Shown here: positions 42,784 through 51,909 of the stretch, one piece after another
Numbering within the stretch: position 1 is the stretch's first letter
How the letters are laid out: each line of letters opens with the position of its first letter
Source of the DNA: Chitinophaga niabensis
GTDB taxonomy: Bacteria; Bacteroidota; Bacteroidia; Chitinophagales; Chitinophagaceae
Length of the DNA stretch: 64,000 bases
Assembly: GCF_900129465.1 (NCBI RefSeq)
Contig: NZ_FSRA01000001.1
Location: 3,288,482 to 3,352,481 of the forward strand
Direction: 5' to 3'
The notes under the pieces: model-generated
Told to the model about the DNA's origin: nothing
Databases searched by the model: none
The model's input: the letters and a program-made list of their open reading frames with translations, nothing else
Program-made: the position numbers and the translations under genes

Positions 42784-43200
42784 TCACGGATGCGCCGCCA
42801 CCCAAACTGCCCCATCTTCAAAAAACTCCTGTTTCCAGATAGGTACCGTTTCCTTTAAAGTATCAATGGCATACTGGCAGGCCTCAAAAGCAGCTCCGCG
42901 ATGTGGTGCAGCCACGGCAATGGCCACCACAACTTCTCCCGGTAATTTCTCTCCTGTTACATGTAAGATAGCTACCCGCTGCACCTGCCATTTTTCCTGC
43001 ATCTGTGCGGCGATCTTTTCCATTTCCAGGATGGCCATGGGCTCGTAACATTCAAATACGAGCTTCAGTACTTTTTTCTGCTGCGTTTGATTCCGTACAG
43101 TACCAATAAAAGTAACGATGCCGCCGCTCTTTTCTGATTGTACGAATGCAATGGCTTCTGCTGTATCGATATGCTCAGCGATCCTGATCAGTTGTTCCAT
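42784..43200 (-). CDS. moaE: Molybdopterin synthase catalytic subunit MoaE
   Basis: A 138-residue large subunit of molybdopterin synthase, which moves sulfur from the MoaD thiocarboxylate to the pterin precursor. The motifs are GGIVTFIGTVRNQTQQKKV, LVFECYEPMAILEMEKIAAQ, RVAILHVTGEKLPGEVVVAI, and VPIWKQEFFEDGAVWV, including the catalytic lysine in the PIWKQE motif. Length is normal. The moaD gene ends four bases before this start on the same strand, so both subunits form one translation unit. Confidence 0.94.
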   Translation of the reverse strand: MEQLIRIAEHIDTAEAIAFVQSEKSGGIVTFIGTVRNQTQQKKVLKLVFECYEPMAILEMEKIAAQMQEKWQVQRVAILHVTGEKLPGEVVVAIAVAAPHRGAAFEACQYAIDTLKETVPIWKQEFFEDGAVWVAAHP

Positions 43201-43203
43201 AAA

Positions 43204-43437
43204 TTAACCTCCGCTTAAAGGTGGAATGATGGCAATTTCATCTTCCGGGGAAAGGATGGTTTCATCTGCCGCATAAGTTTTGTTCACCGCGATCATTACC
43301 GCTTTCAGGTTCTGAACGGCAGGATATTCCTGTTTCAGCCAGCGTTTCAGATCCCCTACGGTGGGGAGTTCCGCCTCTATTGTCAGTGTTTTGGCAGCTA
43401 CGATATCTTTCATGATGCCGAATAACAAAACTCTCAT
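43204..43437 (-). CDS. moaD: Molybdopterin synthase sulfur-carrier subunit MoaD
   Basis: A 77-residue ubiquitin-like sulfur carrier. The fold is visible as MRVLLFGIMKDIVAAKTLTI, LPTVGDLKRWLKQEYPAV and AVNKTYAADETILSPEDEIA, and the chain ends IIPPLSGG, the double glycine whose terminal carboxylate becomes a thiocarboxylate. It is directly followed by moaE. No MoeB-type activating enzyme is in the window. It is divergent from moaA with 47 bases between starts. Confidence 0.94.
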   Translation of the reverse strand: MRVLLFGIMKDIVAAKTLTIEAELPTVGDLKRWLKQEYPAVQNLKAVMIAVNKTYAADETILSPEDEIAIIPPLSGG

Positions 43438-43471
43438 GGTTTAAAGCTACAATATAGCGGCGATAATTTGT

Positions 43472-43479
43472 TAACTTTA
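43472..43479 (+). promoter_or_regulatory. Candidate -7 element of moaA (TAACTTTA)
   Basis: TAACTTTA matches TAnnTTTG at seven of eight positions and is followed by G. It lies only five bases before the moaA ATG, implying a very short leader, so it remains a weak call. Confidence 0.25.
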
Positions 43480-43484
43480 GCCAG

Positions 43485-44453
43485 ATGTTGAAGGATAATC
43501 ACCAGCGAACGATCAATTATGTGAGATTAGCGGTAACGGACCGGTGCAATCTCCGCTGTACCTATTGTATGCCGGAAAATATGCAATTCCTGGAAAGGTC
43601 GTCCCTGCTCAGTTATGAAGAGATCGTACGTTTAATGCAGGTATTAACGGATGCCGGCATCAACAAGATACGGATCACCGGCGGCGAACCCTTTTTGCGG
43701 AAAGACCTCATGCTGCTGCTGGAACAACTGGCTCCCATGGCCGGTATTTCAATCACCACCAATGGTGTACTCACCGCTCCTTTTATTCCTGCACTCAAAG
43801 CCCTGGGTATCCATCAGATCAATCTCAGCCTGGATACCCTGCAGGCCGATCGTTTTTTCCGGATCACCCGCCGTGATCAGTTCAGCGCCGTACAGCAAAC
43901 GCTGGAAACCCTGCTGGCGCATGAAATGGATATAAAGATCAATATGGTGGTGATGGACGGGATGAATACCGATGAACTGATCGATTTTACGGAACTTACC
44001 CGCAGCCATGCGGTATCCGTAAGATTTATTGAAGAAATGCCTTTTAACGGGCAGGGAAATCGTTTTTCCGGCATCAACTGGAATTACCTCCGTATACTGG
44101 ATACCATTCGTTCTCAATATACCCTTGAAAAAATAACTGACGCGCCAAACAGCACATCCATGAATTACCGGATCCCGGAACATAAAGGCAGTATTGGCGT
44201 AATCCCGGCCTATAGCCGTACTTTCTGCGGAACCTGCAACAGGATCAGGATCACGCCTACCGGTGGCTTGAAAACCTGCCTTTACGGAGATGATGTATTA
44301 AATGTAAAAAGCTTATTCCGGGAAGGAAGTACAGATATCGAACTCCTGGAACATCTGCAGGCTGCATTGCAACACAGGGCGAAAGATGGTTTTGAAGCTG
44401 CGGCATCCAACACGCATGCACAGCTGGAAAGTATGTCTGTTATTGGTGGCTAA
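43485..44453 (+). CDS. moaA: GTP 3',8-cyclase MoaA (radical SAM)
   Basis: A 322-residue radical SAM enzyme that starts molybdenum-cofactor synthesis by cyclising GTP. The N-terminal cluster motif is RCNLRCTYCMPE (CxxxCxxC), with the SAM-binding RITGGEPFLRKDL. The C-terminal second cluster is built from AYSRTFCGTCNRIRITPTGG and LKTCLYG. The chain ends SVIGG, the glycine pair characteristic of MoaA. The start ATG at 43485 gives MLKDNHQRTINYVRLAVTDR. The last 14 bases overlap the convergent TauE-like gene. Confidence 0.95.
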   Translation: MLKDNHQRTINYVRLAVTDRCNLRCTYCMPENMQFLERSSLLSYEEIVRLMQVLTDAGINKIRITGGEPFLRKDLMLLLEQLAPMAGISITTNGVLTAPFIPALKALGIHQINLSLDTLQADRFFRITRRDQFSAVQQTLETLLAHEMDIKINMVVMDGMNTDELIDFTELTRSHAVSVRFIEEMPFNGQGNRFSGINWNYLRILDTIRSQYTLEKITDAPNSTSMNYRIPEHKGSIGVIPAYSRTFCGTCNRIRITPTGGLKTCLYGDDVLNVKSLFREGSTDIELLEHLQAALQHRAKDGFEAAASNTHAQLESMSVIGG

Positions 44454-45180
44454 GCAACATTCTCCCCCCTGCATATAAGATCAGCAAAGCCGTAGCGGCT
44501 TCTACCCAACGGGGTTTCAGGGCAGCTGCACTTAAACGTGCACCGATCTGCCCTCCTGCTATCACTGCTATAATTAAAGGCAATGTAAAAGACCATTCCA
44601 CGATGATGGCTCCTTTGGCTGCCTGCCCCAGTAACCCTGAAATGGAATTCACGAGAATGAAAAAACTGCTTAACCCGGCAATGTTCTTGGCGGTATCATA
44701 TTGGCCGAGCCGCAGCACTGGTGCCAGGTAAATTCCCCCTCCAATTCCCGTCATACCGGAAAGGAAACCAATAGCACCCCCGATGATCCCATAAAGGCCA
44801 CGTGGTTGCTCACGGATGGTATACGTTTTCTGAAAGAAAAAACGGATACACATGAGGAGTGCTGCCACTGTTAAAGCAATACCGAGTATCAGGAAAAATG
44901 TAGCCTGCTTCATAGGAAGATAACTTCCAACAAATGCCAGGGGCACACTTACCAGGCTTAATTGCAAGGCTTTCTTCATGGGCAGGTGGCCATTCTTCCA
45001 GAAATGATAAACGCCCCCTAACACCACTACTATATTACAAAGCAGGGCGGTAGATTTCATCAGCTGAAAGCCCACGCCCCACAATGCCATTAATGCAAGA
45101 TAACTGGAACCTCCGCCAAAACCGGCAGAAGAATACACTAATGCGATAAAGAAAAATATGATGCATAATTCCAGGACCAT
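44440..45180 (-). CDS. TauE/SafE-family membrane exporter
   Basis: A 246-residue membrane protein with about seven to eight helices and the repeat signature of TauE/SafE transporters: YSSAGFGGGSSYLALMAL in the first half and GAIGFLSGMTGIGGGIYLAP in the second. The family exports sulfite, sulfoacetate or related organosulfur anions. Its position next to the molybdenum-cofactor genes could reflect a sulfite-oxidising molybdoenzyme elsewhere, but this is inference. The frame can begin at a TTG (45192) next to the helicase stop; the ATG at 45180 is more likely. It converges on moaA with a 14-bp overlap. Confidence 0.88.
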   Translation of the reverse strand: MVLELCIIFFFIALVYSSAGFGGGSSYLALMALWGVGFQLMKSTALLCNIVVVLGGVYHFWKNGHLPMKKALQLSLVSVPLAFVGSYLPMKQATFFLILGIALTVAALLMCIRFFFQKTYTIREQPRGLYGIIGGAIGFLSGMTGIGGGIYLAPVLRLGQYDTAKNIAGLSSFFILVNSISGLLGQAAKGAIIVEWSFTLPLIIAVIAGGQIGARLSAAALKPRWVEAATALLILYAGGRMLLSHQ

Positions 45181-45192
45181 AGGTAGCAGCAA

Positions 45193-46503
45193 CTATTTAG
45201 CGATATCTATCTTTACTTTCTGGTTTTTGATCTTTTCGTTCTTAACCCGCTGTAGAACATCGCTCATACGGCTTTTACGAACGCCAACAAATGAAAAGAA
45301 ATCCTTCACTTCTATCAGGCCTACATCTTCCTTTTTCAAAGCGCCCTTATTGGTGAGGAAGCCAACGATATCCACCTTATTGATCTTGTTCTTCTTACCT
45401 CCGCCAATAAACAGGGTAGACCATTTAGGGCTTTCCGGTAATACGGCCGTTTCCGGCAGTTCAATTTCTTCAACATCTGCAGGAACATAGGCAGGCATCC
45501 TTTCATCCGGGGAAAGGATCAAAACAGCTGTACCGCTGGCATCCATCCGGGCAGTTCTGCCGTTACGGTGTGTGAAGATATCTTCTGTATGCGGAAGGTG
45601 ATAATGTACGATATAACGGATATTGGGAATATCCAATCCACGGGCTGCCAGGTCTGTTGTTACCAGTACGTTGGAAGTACCATTGCGGAATTTGCATAAG
45701 GCTACATCCCGCTCCTGCTGTTCCATGGCACCATGGTAGAACACATTGGTAATACTTCTGTCTTTCAGCATGCTGCTGGTACGTTCAACAGATTCGCGGT
45801 GATTGCAGAATACAATGGTAGAGCGGTTACCGAAGTAACAGATCAGGCGGAAAAGGGTGGCTATCTTATCGTCTTCATCACTCTTCACCCATTTAACGGC
45901 CAGTGCTTCTGCTTTTTCGCCGGTGGAGAAGTTGAGCACCTCATGGGCTTGCAGGCCAATATAATCAGGGATCTCCAGTGAATCGGTAGCTGAGGTGAGG
46001 ATGCGTTTCTTCAGGTTCTTCAGGCTACCCATGATAAAGGATAGCTCTTCCTGGAAGCCTAATTCAATGGATTTATCAAACTCGTCCAATACGAGCGTTT
46101 CAATACTGTCTGTTTGAATATTGCCTCTGCGGATATGATCTGCCAGGCGGCCACAGGTACCAATGATCAGGGCGGGTGCTTCCAGCAGGTTATTTTCTTC
46201 TGTTTCCCGCTTGTGGCCACCATAACAAACGGTTACTTTAAAACCGGTGACCATAGACCTGAATACATCGTCTATCTGCAAGGCCAGTTCCCTGGAAGGA
46301 ACGATGATCATGACCTGTGTTTTCTTATTGGCAGGGTCCAGCAGCTGCAGTACCGGCAACAGGAACGCCAGCGTTTTGCCCGAACCTGTATCAGACAGGA
46401 GTACCACGTCCTGCTCTTTTTTACTGGCCTCAATAGCAGCCAGCTGCATTTCGTTCAGCTGATCTATCCTTAATCTCGAAAGTATGTCGTTAATTGCTTG
46501 CAT
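45193..46503 (-). CDS. DbpA-like DEAD-box RNA helicase (motif II is DEFD)
   Basis: A 436-residue ATP-dependent RNA helicase. Motif I is SDTGSGKT, and the Q-motif region is LRIDQLNEMQLAAI. Motif II reads LVLDEFDK, so the usual DEAD box is DEFD. Motif III is SAT, and motifs V and VI are VTTDLAARGLDIPNI and HRNGRTARM. The C-terminal ~75 residues (KVDIVGFLTNKGALKKEDVG, FFSFVGVRKSRMSDVLQ) look like the RNA-binding domain of DbpA, which directs the enzyme to 23S rRNA. I take the ATG at 46503 and not the longer frame from 46611, which overlaps uxaB. The TauE gene follows on the same strand. Confidence 0.9.
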   Translation of the reverse strand: MQAINDILSRLRIDQLNEMQLAAIEASKKEQDVVLLSDTGSGKTLAFLLPVLQLLDPANKKTQVMIIVPSRELALQIDDVFRSMVTGFKVTVCYGGHKRETEENNLLEAPALIIGTCGRLADHIRRGNIQTDSIETLVLDEFDKSIELGFQEELSFIMGSLKNLKKRILTSATDSLEIPDYIGLQAHEVLNFSTGEKAEALAVKWVKSDEDDKIATLFRLICYFGNRSTIVFCNHRESVERTSSMLKDRSITNVFYHGAMEQQERDVALCKFRNGTSNVLVTTDLAARGLDIPNIRYIVHYHLPHTEDIFTHRNGRTARMDASGTAVLILSPDERMPAYVPADVEEIELPETAVLPESPKWSTLFIGGGKKNKINKVDIVGFLTNKGALKKEDVGLIEVKDFFSFVGVRKSRMSDVLQRVKNEKIKNQKVKIDIAK

Positions 46504-46523
46504 CGCCGCAAAAGTACGGCAGT

Positions 46524-48029
46524 TTAATTGATTACCCGCTTTTTTGAAGGTTTCAGCTGTATTCCCTGCTGCATGATCTCCTCTAACTGCTGTAATACCA
46601 GGTCCTGCCAACCGGGCAGCAAACTGAGGTCGTGTTTCCAGAAAGACCTGTCTGCCAGGGTGGTAAATACCAGTTCCGAGGGGGTTAATTCTTGCCAGCG
46701 TTTAGCGAAAACGGCGCTCATATCGTCTGTTACTTCATAAGGCTGGCCGTTCAGTTCTCCATAATAACGCCCCTCCTTTTCCCGCACCCGCATAAAATAC
46801 AGCCATGCGGCGAAGCCCTTCGCAAATAATCCAGGGAGCCGGCCATGCCTTTCATAGTACTCCAGCAGAATAGGCAGGCAGCGCATTTTCATCTTGGTAC
46901 TGTATTGCATGGTAATGCTTTTCCAGTAGTGACGGATATAGGGGTTCCGGAAACGGTCCAGTACACTTTGCCCGAATTGTGCTGCTACCTGCGGTTCAAC
47001 AGGATAAGGAATACCATTGGCTAATTCGTCTGACAGCAGGTTACTGATATAAGCAGCAAAAGCAGGTTCATCCATCGCTTCTTTCACTGTTTCAAAACCA
47101 GAGAGGAAAGCCACGCCGCAGCTGAGTGTATGCGAGCCATTCAGCAAACGCAGTTTCAGCTCCCGGTGCAGATCAATATCCGGCATGATCACCACTTCTT
47201 CATTTGCTGCTGCAAAACTTAAGGTCCTGCGGATATTTTCATCTCCTTCAATGGCCCAGAGGCTATATGCTTCTGCAATGCTGAGCAAGGCATCCGTATA
47301 ACCAAATTCTTTTTCCAGCGCGGCCTGCTGTGCGGGTTCAGGCGAGCCGGGCACAATACGGTCTACCAGTGAATTGCAGAAGTAATTGTATTTTTCCAGC
47401 CATTCCATGAACTCTTCCGGCAAACCATTCAGGTGCGCCAGTTCCAGTACAATGGCTTCCAGTTTTTTACCATTATCCGGCACCAGCTCCGTTGGTACGA
47501 TCACCATGCCACTATGCACACTTCCGCCGAAAGCTTTAAAACGTTCATACAAAAAGGCCAGCAGTTTACCGGGATAAGAAACAGGGGGATGGCGCCGGAT
47601 ATCATCATTCACCAATTGGATCCCTACTTCCGTGGTGTTGGAAATGATCACCTGCATGCCCTGATCGTGTGCACAGGAAAGGATCTGCTCCCAATCGCGC
47701 TGTGCATGTAATACCCTGCTGATAGCAGCATTGATATAATTCTCCGCGATCGTTTGATTGTTCTTCATACCACGGATGCAAAGCGTATACAAAGCATCCT
47801 GTTTTTCAAATGCATCCGCCCCGCCCTGGCTGGTAGATTTTACCACTACTATCCTTCCATTAAAGATCCCTTTGCGGTTGGCTTTATCAATATAATGATC
47901 TGCCAATCCCCTCAGCAATACGCCCGTACCAAACTGTAATACCTTTTCAGGTAGTTCAAACAGATGTTCATCCGGAACTTTCACTGCACCGGGCACAATG
48001 TGCTTCAACGTAAATCGCGACAACATCAT
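46524..48029 (-). CDS. uxaB: Tagaturonate reductase (altronate oxidoreductase)
   Basis: A 501-residue mannitol-dehydrogenase-family enzyme that reduces D-tagaturonate to D-altronate with NADH in galacturonate catabolism. The N-terminal Rossmann part reads VLQFGTGVLLRGLADHYID with IVVVKSTSQGG. The middle contains VIISNTTEVGIQL, MVIVPTELVPDNGKKLEAIV and FCNSLVDRIVPGSP. The C-terminal domain has RLLNGSHTLSCGVAFLSGF (the family's catalytic Lys/Asn/His region, here LNGSHT). It lies 10 bases behind the GH105 gene and is the last gene of the pectin operon. Confidence 0.93.
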   Translation of the reverse strand: MMLSRFTLKHIVPGAVKVPDEHLFELPEKVLQFGTGVLLRGLADHYIDKANRKGIFNGRIVVVKSTSQGGADAFEKQDALYTLCIRGMKNNQTIAENYINAAISRVLHAQRDWEQILSCAHDQGMQVIISNTTEVGIQLVNDDIRRHPPVSYPGKLLAFLYERFKAFGGSVHSGMVIVPTELVPDNGKKLEAIVLELAHLNGLPEEFMEWLEKYNYFCNSLVDRIVPGSPEPAQQAALEKEFGYTDALLSIAEAYSLWAIEGDENIRRTLSFAAANEEVVIMPDIDLHRELKLRLLNGSHTLSCGVAFLSGFETVKEAMDEPAFAAYISNLLSDELANGIPYPVEPQVAAQFGQSVLDRFRNPYIRHYWKSITMQYSTKMKMRCLPILLEYYERHGRLPGLFAKGFAAWLYFMRVREKEGRYYGELNGQPYEVTDDMSAVFAKRWQELTPSELVFTTLADRSFWKHDLSLLPGWQDLVLQQLEEIMQQGIQLKPSKKRVIN

Positions 48030-48039
48030 AATTTTCTAT

Positions 48040-49149
48040 TTATGGCATTTCCATCTCATTGGCAGCCTGCAGGAAAGCCCCTACTCCTTTGGGGTCGTCC
48101 ACTACTACTTTTTCAGACATATAATATTCAAAACTTCCATCCCTGTATGGATTACCACCTAAGCCGGATACGCTTACCGTACCGTGCAAATGCGTCCGTC
48201 CCTGTTCATCTTTCTTTATAAACTCTTTGAGGATACCAGCATAGGCACGCCTGGCGACTGCTTTATATTTTGCAGGCAAAATACCCAACCGTACCCCTTT
48301 GGCGAGTGTATAGGTGAACATACAGGATGCGGATGCTTCGTAATAATTCTTTCCCTTTCCGGGGAGGTCCACAATATCCCACCATAAACCTGTTGCGGGG
48401 TCCTGGTATTTTTCCACTGCTATCGCCAGGCGTTTCAGTATGCCGGAGAGGATAGGCCGGCGGGGATCTTTTGCAGGAAATAATTCCAGCACATCCACTA
48501 AGGCCATACCGTACCATCCCATAGCCCTGGCCCATACATGCGGAGAACGGCCTGTAGTTTTATCGGCCCATTGCTGCTGCCGTGATTCGTCATAACCATG
48601 ATAAAGTAAACCTGTTTTTTTATCCCGGGAAACCTGCTCCATCTCTACAAACTGCCGCACAATATCATTCAACGTAGTGTCCTCTTTAAAAGTAAGCGCG
48701 TAGTCAAGATAAAATGGCTGACCCATATACAGCCCGTCCAGCCACATCTGCCAGGGGTAGACCTTTTTATGCCAGAAACCGCCGGCCTTTGTGCGCGGGT
48801 GTTCCTTTAACTGATTGCGTAAAGTAGTGGCCGCCTTTTTATACTTTTCTTCTTTTGTTTGCCTGTAAAGGAAAAGCAGGATGCGGCCGGGCATGATATT
48901 GTCTATATTAAAATCCTGTTGTTTATAGGTGCGGATGGTGCCATCCTCTTCTATAAATGGATCGATGCTTTTTTTGATGTATGAAAGATAAGCGGTGTCT
49001 TTTGTGCGTTCCCATAATCCTTCCATACCTCTCATTACAACACCTTGTTCATATGTCCATTTAGCAGGCGCTTTCCAGCTGTCCATCAGGGTAGCGGCCA
49101 TTTCTTTTGCAACACTGAAAGCGCATGCAACGATTAAAAGATACTTCAT
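48040..49149 (-). CDS. GH105 unsaturated rhamnogalacturonyl/galacturonyl hydrolase
   Basis: A 369-residue (alpha/alpha)6-barrel enzyme that removes unsaturated uronic acid from oligosaccharides left by lyases. The motifs are AKWTYEQGVVMRGMEGLWER, FNIDNIMPGRILLFLY, WLDGLYMGQPF with the catalytic Asp, HVWARAMGWYGMALVDVL, and LWWDIVDLPGKGKNYYEASAS. The first ~18 residues (MKYLLIVACAFSVAKEMA) are hydrophobic and may be a signal peptide, so a periplasmic location is likely. It sits between the GH28 gene (one base away) and uxaB, consistent with the last step of pectin breakdown before uronate catabolism. Confidence 0.92.
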   Translation of the reverse strand: MKYLLIVACAFSVAKEMAATLMDSWKAPAKWTYEQGVVMRGMEGLWERTKDTAYLSYIKKSIDPFIEEDGTIRTYKQQDFNIDNIMPGRILLFLYRQTKEEKYKKAATTLRNQLKEHPRTKAGGFWHKKVYPWQMWLDGLYMGQPFYLDYALTFKEDTTLNDIVRQFVEMEQVSRDKKTGLLYHGYDESRQQQWADKTTGRSPHVWARAMGWYGMALVDVLELFPAKDPRRPILSGILKRLAIAVEKYQDPATGLWWDIVDLPGKGKNYYEASASCMFTYTLAKGVRLGILPAKYKAVARRAYAGILKEFIKKDEQGRTHLHGTVSVSGLGGNPYRDGSFEYYMSEKVVVDDPKGVGAFLQAANEMEMP

Positions 49150-49150
49150 C

Positions 49151-50608
49151 TTAATACACTTTATTGATCAGTTCTTCTTTTCCTTTTGTGATCACCCGTA
49201 CGTTCTGCATAGCTACTTCCGTTGCATCAGATACTTCAACCCCTTTATCAGCCTGCAATACCATATCCTTCAACTGTATATTCCTGATCTTCATTTCCGG
49301 CAGGCCGCGTATGAAAATAGCCCTGGCGGCACCGTAACAGGTAACATTACTGATAAAGAAATTGCGGAACTGTGGAGTAGCTTCTGTTACAGGCAGTAAT
49401 TCTACTTTGGGAGCAGCCTGTTTTTCACCGGTTAAAGGAATGGGGTCTTTTGCCATGTAATACATATCAAAGAGAATGGCTTCCCCAGGAATATCCTGCA
49501 TGCTGATATTCTTTATGTAGATGTTCTCTACCACTCCTCCCCTTCCCCTGGTGGTTTTAAAACGCAAACCAATGTCCGTACCCATAAAAGTGCAGTCTTC
49601 CACATAAATGTTCTTAGCCCCGCCACTCATTTCACTGCCGATCACAAAACCACCGTGGGCATGATACACTGTGCAGTTGCGTACCCATACATTTTCTGTA
49701 GGCACCCCTCTTTTCCTCCCGGCTTCATCACGGCCTGATTTAATGCAGATGGCATCATCTCCTACATCAAATGTGCTGCGTTCGATCACTACATTTTTGC
49801 AGGATTCTACATCAATGCCATCTCCGTTCTGTGCATACCAGGGATTCTTTACGTAAACATCCCGCATGGTGAGATGCTCGCTGAGTAAGGTATGCAGGCA
49901 CCAGGCGGGAGAATTCTGGAACGTAACACCTTCCAGTAAGATCCTTTTGCAGTTCGTCAGCACCAGCAGGTTGGGACGCAAAAAATCTTTGACGGACTGA
50001 AAATGCGCATCGCTGTGATCAGCACTGATCACACCGGGGTTCTTCAATTGTGCGCCCCGCTGCATGCTCTCGGAAGGGTACCAGGTTTTCTTATCTTCAT
50101 CCAGCAGGCCACCGGAGGCAACGAGCTTTTTCCATTGGCTCTCTGTGAGCTTATCTTTCTTCACCATACGCCAGGCATCTCCTCCTCCGTCTACACTTCC
50201 TTTACCGGTGATGGCAATATCCTCCAGGTTGGTACCTGATATGGGCGACTGGTTACGCATCTGTTCCAATCCTTCCCAGTTCCCTTTTACCAGCGGGTAC
50301 ACTGTTTTATCTGTTGTAAACCTCAGCAGGGCGTTCCTTTCTATATGCAGATTTACTTTGCTCTTTAGTGTAACAGGCCCCGTCAGCCATAATCCTTTGG
50401 GGATACGCACTACGCCTCCCCCTTTTTTACTGCAGGCATCAATGGCAGCCTGGATAAAAGTAGTGTTCAATGTTACGCCATCCGGCTTTGCACCATAACC
50501 GGTAATGTTAAAGGTATCCTTTCTGAAAACAGGTACCTGTACCTGCTGCTGTGCCCGCAACGATAGCTGTGAAAACAATGCCAGTGTAATAAATAAGCTG
50601 TTCTTCAT
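49151..50608 (-). CDS. GH28 polygalacturonase
   Basis: A 485-residue right-handed beta-helix enzyme that cleaves alpha-1,4 polygalacturonate. A signal peptide (LFITLALFSQLSLRAQ) is followed by FNITGYGAKPDGVTLNTTFI. The catalytic region contains WYAQNGDGIDVESCKNVVIE, FDVGDDAICIKSGRDEAGR (the aspartate pair), VYHAHGGFVIGSE (histidine) and IGLRFKTTRGRGG (Arg-x-Lys). These correspond to the GH28 catalytic set NxD, DD, GHG/HGG and RxK. The start overlaps the stop of the pectate lyase by four bases (ATGA), and the GH105 gene follows after one base, so this is one operon. Confidence 0.92.
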   Translation of the reverse strand: MKNSLFITLALFSQLSLRAQQQVQVPVFRKDTFNITGYGAKPDGVTLNTTFIQAAIDACSKKGGGVVRIPKGLWLTGPVTLKSKVNLHIERNALLRFTTDKTVYPLVKGNWEGLEQMRNQSPISGTNLEDIAITGKGSVDGGGDAWRMVKKDKLTESQWKKLVASGGLLDEDKKTWYPSESMQRGAQLKNPGVISADHSDAHFQSVKDFLRPNLLVLTNCKRILLEGVTFQNSPAWCLHTLLSEHLTMRDVYVKNPWYAQNGDGIDVESCKNVVIERSTFDVGDDAICIKSGRDEAGRKRGVPTENVWVRNCTVYHAHGGFVIGSEMSGGAKNIYVEDCTFMGTDIGLRFKTTRGRGGVVENIYIKNISMQDIPGEAILFDMYYMAKDPIPLTGEKQAAPKVELLPVTEATPQFRNFFISNVTCYGAARAIFIRGLPEMKIRNIQLKDMVLQADKGVEVSDATEVAMQNVRVITKGKEELINKVY

Positions 50609-51909
50609 AATAAACTATTCAGGTACATTTCAATATTTGTGTACTGTTTGTTCAATGTATAAGCCGAAGCGTCTTTTTCATTTTGCGGATCAAGACCATG
50701 TTTGCGTTCCCACTCATCCGGCATGCCATCTCCGTCTGTATCCTTTGGTGCTGGCAGGGACCGCAGTAGTGGCCAGTCCCGCGGGGTATCTATAATTCCG
50801 TCACCAAAACTTGTTTTACCGGTGCTGATCTCTTTCACTATCCGCTCGTCTACCGCATCCCTGTGTAAACTTGCCCCGGCATATTGCAGCACTTCTTTGT
50901 AAGCTGTTAAAGCAGATTGCGGTGAAATAGCCACTACGGGCACCGGTGTTTGTAAACGTACGGCTGCAGGATCCTTACAATCCACACCACCAGCCCAGTT
51001 ATCTGCTGTTATTTTTTCAGATCCATCCACATAATTGCCCTGCACATAGAATTTTGTAAAGGCGGCCGTATCCCAGGGGTTCACGATCCTGTAACGGACG
51101 TTCTTTTTTGTGGCCGGCCCGGCCTTATAGTAATTGTTTACGATGTTGTGATTACCACCTTCTCCGCCATATGCACTGTTATGTACCCAGTTAAAGATCA
51201 CGTTGTTCCTGAAATCAACCACTTCCTTTGCCGGTTCCTGTGTATAACGCGCACCACAGAAACGGGGATTCCTGCTGGTATTGCTGGCGAGAATATTATG
51301 ATGAAAACTGGCGCCCAGGCCACCCCATATTCCTCCGTAACCATGTTCGCCTTTTGGATGAACGGAACTCCGGAGGCTTTCAGCAATGATGCTCCATTGC
51401 AAAGTAAATTCTTTGTTGTCGTAGAAAGAAGCGCATTCATCTACTGCCCAGCTCATGGAACAGTGATCTATCATAATACGCCGGCGGCCAATGCCGTTAA
51501 AGGCATCATCTGCCTGTTCCTTTTCATCTCCCAGCCGAAAACGCATATACCGGATGATCACATTATCTGCATGAATGGACACTGTGTAATTCCTGATGCA
51601 GATCCCGTCTCCCGGAGCAGACTGGCCGGCAATCGTACAATTACCTTCGTTGATCTTCAACGGAGATTGTAATGCGATGGTACCGGAAACTGCAAACACG
51701 ATCATACGGGGATATTTTGCATTGATAGCTTCGCGGAGGCTGCCCGGCCCGTCATCATTCAGGTTACGGACGATCAGTATTTTGCCGCCTCTGCCGCCGG
51801 TGGTATTCTTACCAAAGCCCTCGGCTCCGGGAAAAGCTGGTTGTGCAGACGCACAACCAGGGATGATAATTACCAGAATTAGTGAAAAAAATAAGCCCTT
51901 AATATCCAT
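50605..51909 (-). CDS. Secreted pectate lyase (PL1-type beta-helix)
   Basis: A 434-residue enzyme that cleaves polygalacturonate by beta-elimination. A signal peptide with a possible lipobox (IIIPGCASAQ) precedes PAFPGAEGFGKNTTGGRGGK. Typical beta-helix motifs are NLNDDGPGSLREAIN, TIAGQSAPGDGICIRNYTVS and IMIDHCSMSWAVDECAS, with RNNVIFNWVHNSAYGGEGG further on. The C-terminus has a calcium-binding DTDGDGMPDEWE repeat. PL1 enzymes need calcium. The gene overlaps the SusD gene upstream by 11 bp and the GH28 gene downstream by four, indicating tight translational coupling. Confidence 0.9.
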   Translation of the reverse strand: MDIKGLFFSLILVIIIPGCASAQPAFPGAEGFGKNTTGGRGGKILIVRNLNDDGPGSLREAINAKYPRMIVFAVSGTIALQSPLKINEGNCTIAGQSAPGDGICIRNYTVSIHADNVIIRYMRFRLGDEKEQADDAFNGIGRRRIMIDHCSMSWAVDECASFYDNKEFTLQWSIIAESLRSSVHPKGEHGYGGIWGGLGASFHHNILASNTSRNPRFCGARYTQEPAKEVVDFRNNVIFNWVHNSAYGGEGGNHNIVNNYYKAGPATKKNVRYRIVNPWDTAAFTKFYVQGNYVDGSEKITADNWAGGVDCKDPAAVRLQTPVPVVAISPQSALTAYKEVLQYAGASLHRDAVDERIVKEISTGKTSFGDGIIDTPRDWPLLRSLPAPKDTDGDGMPDEWERKHGLDPQNEKDASAYTLNKQYTNIEMYLNSLL

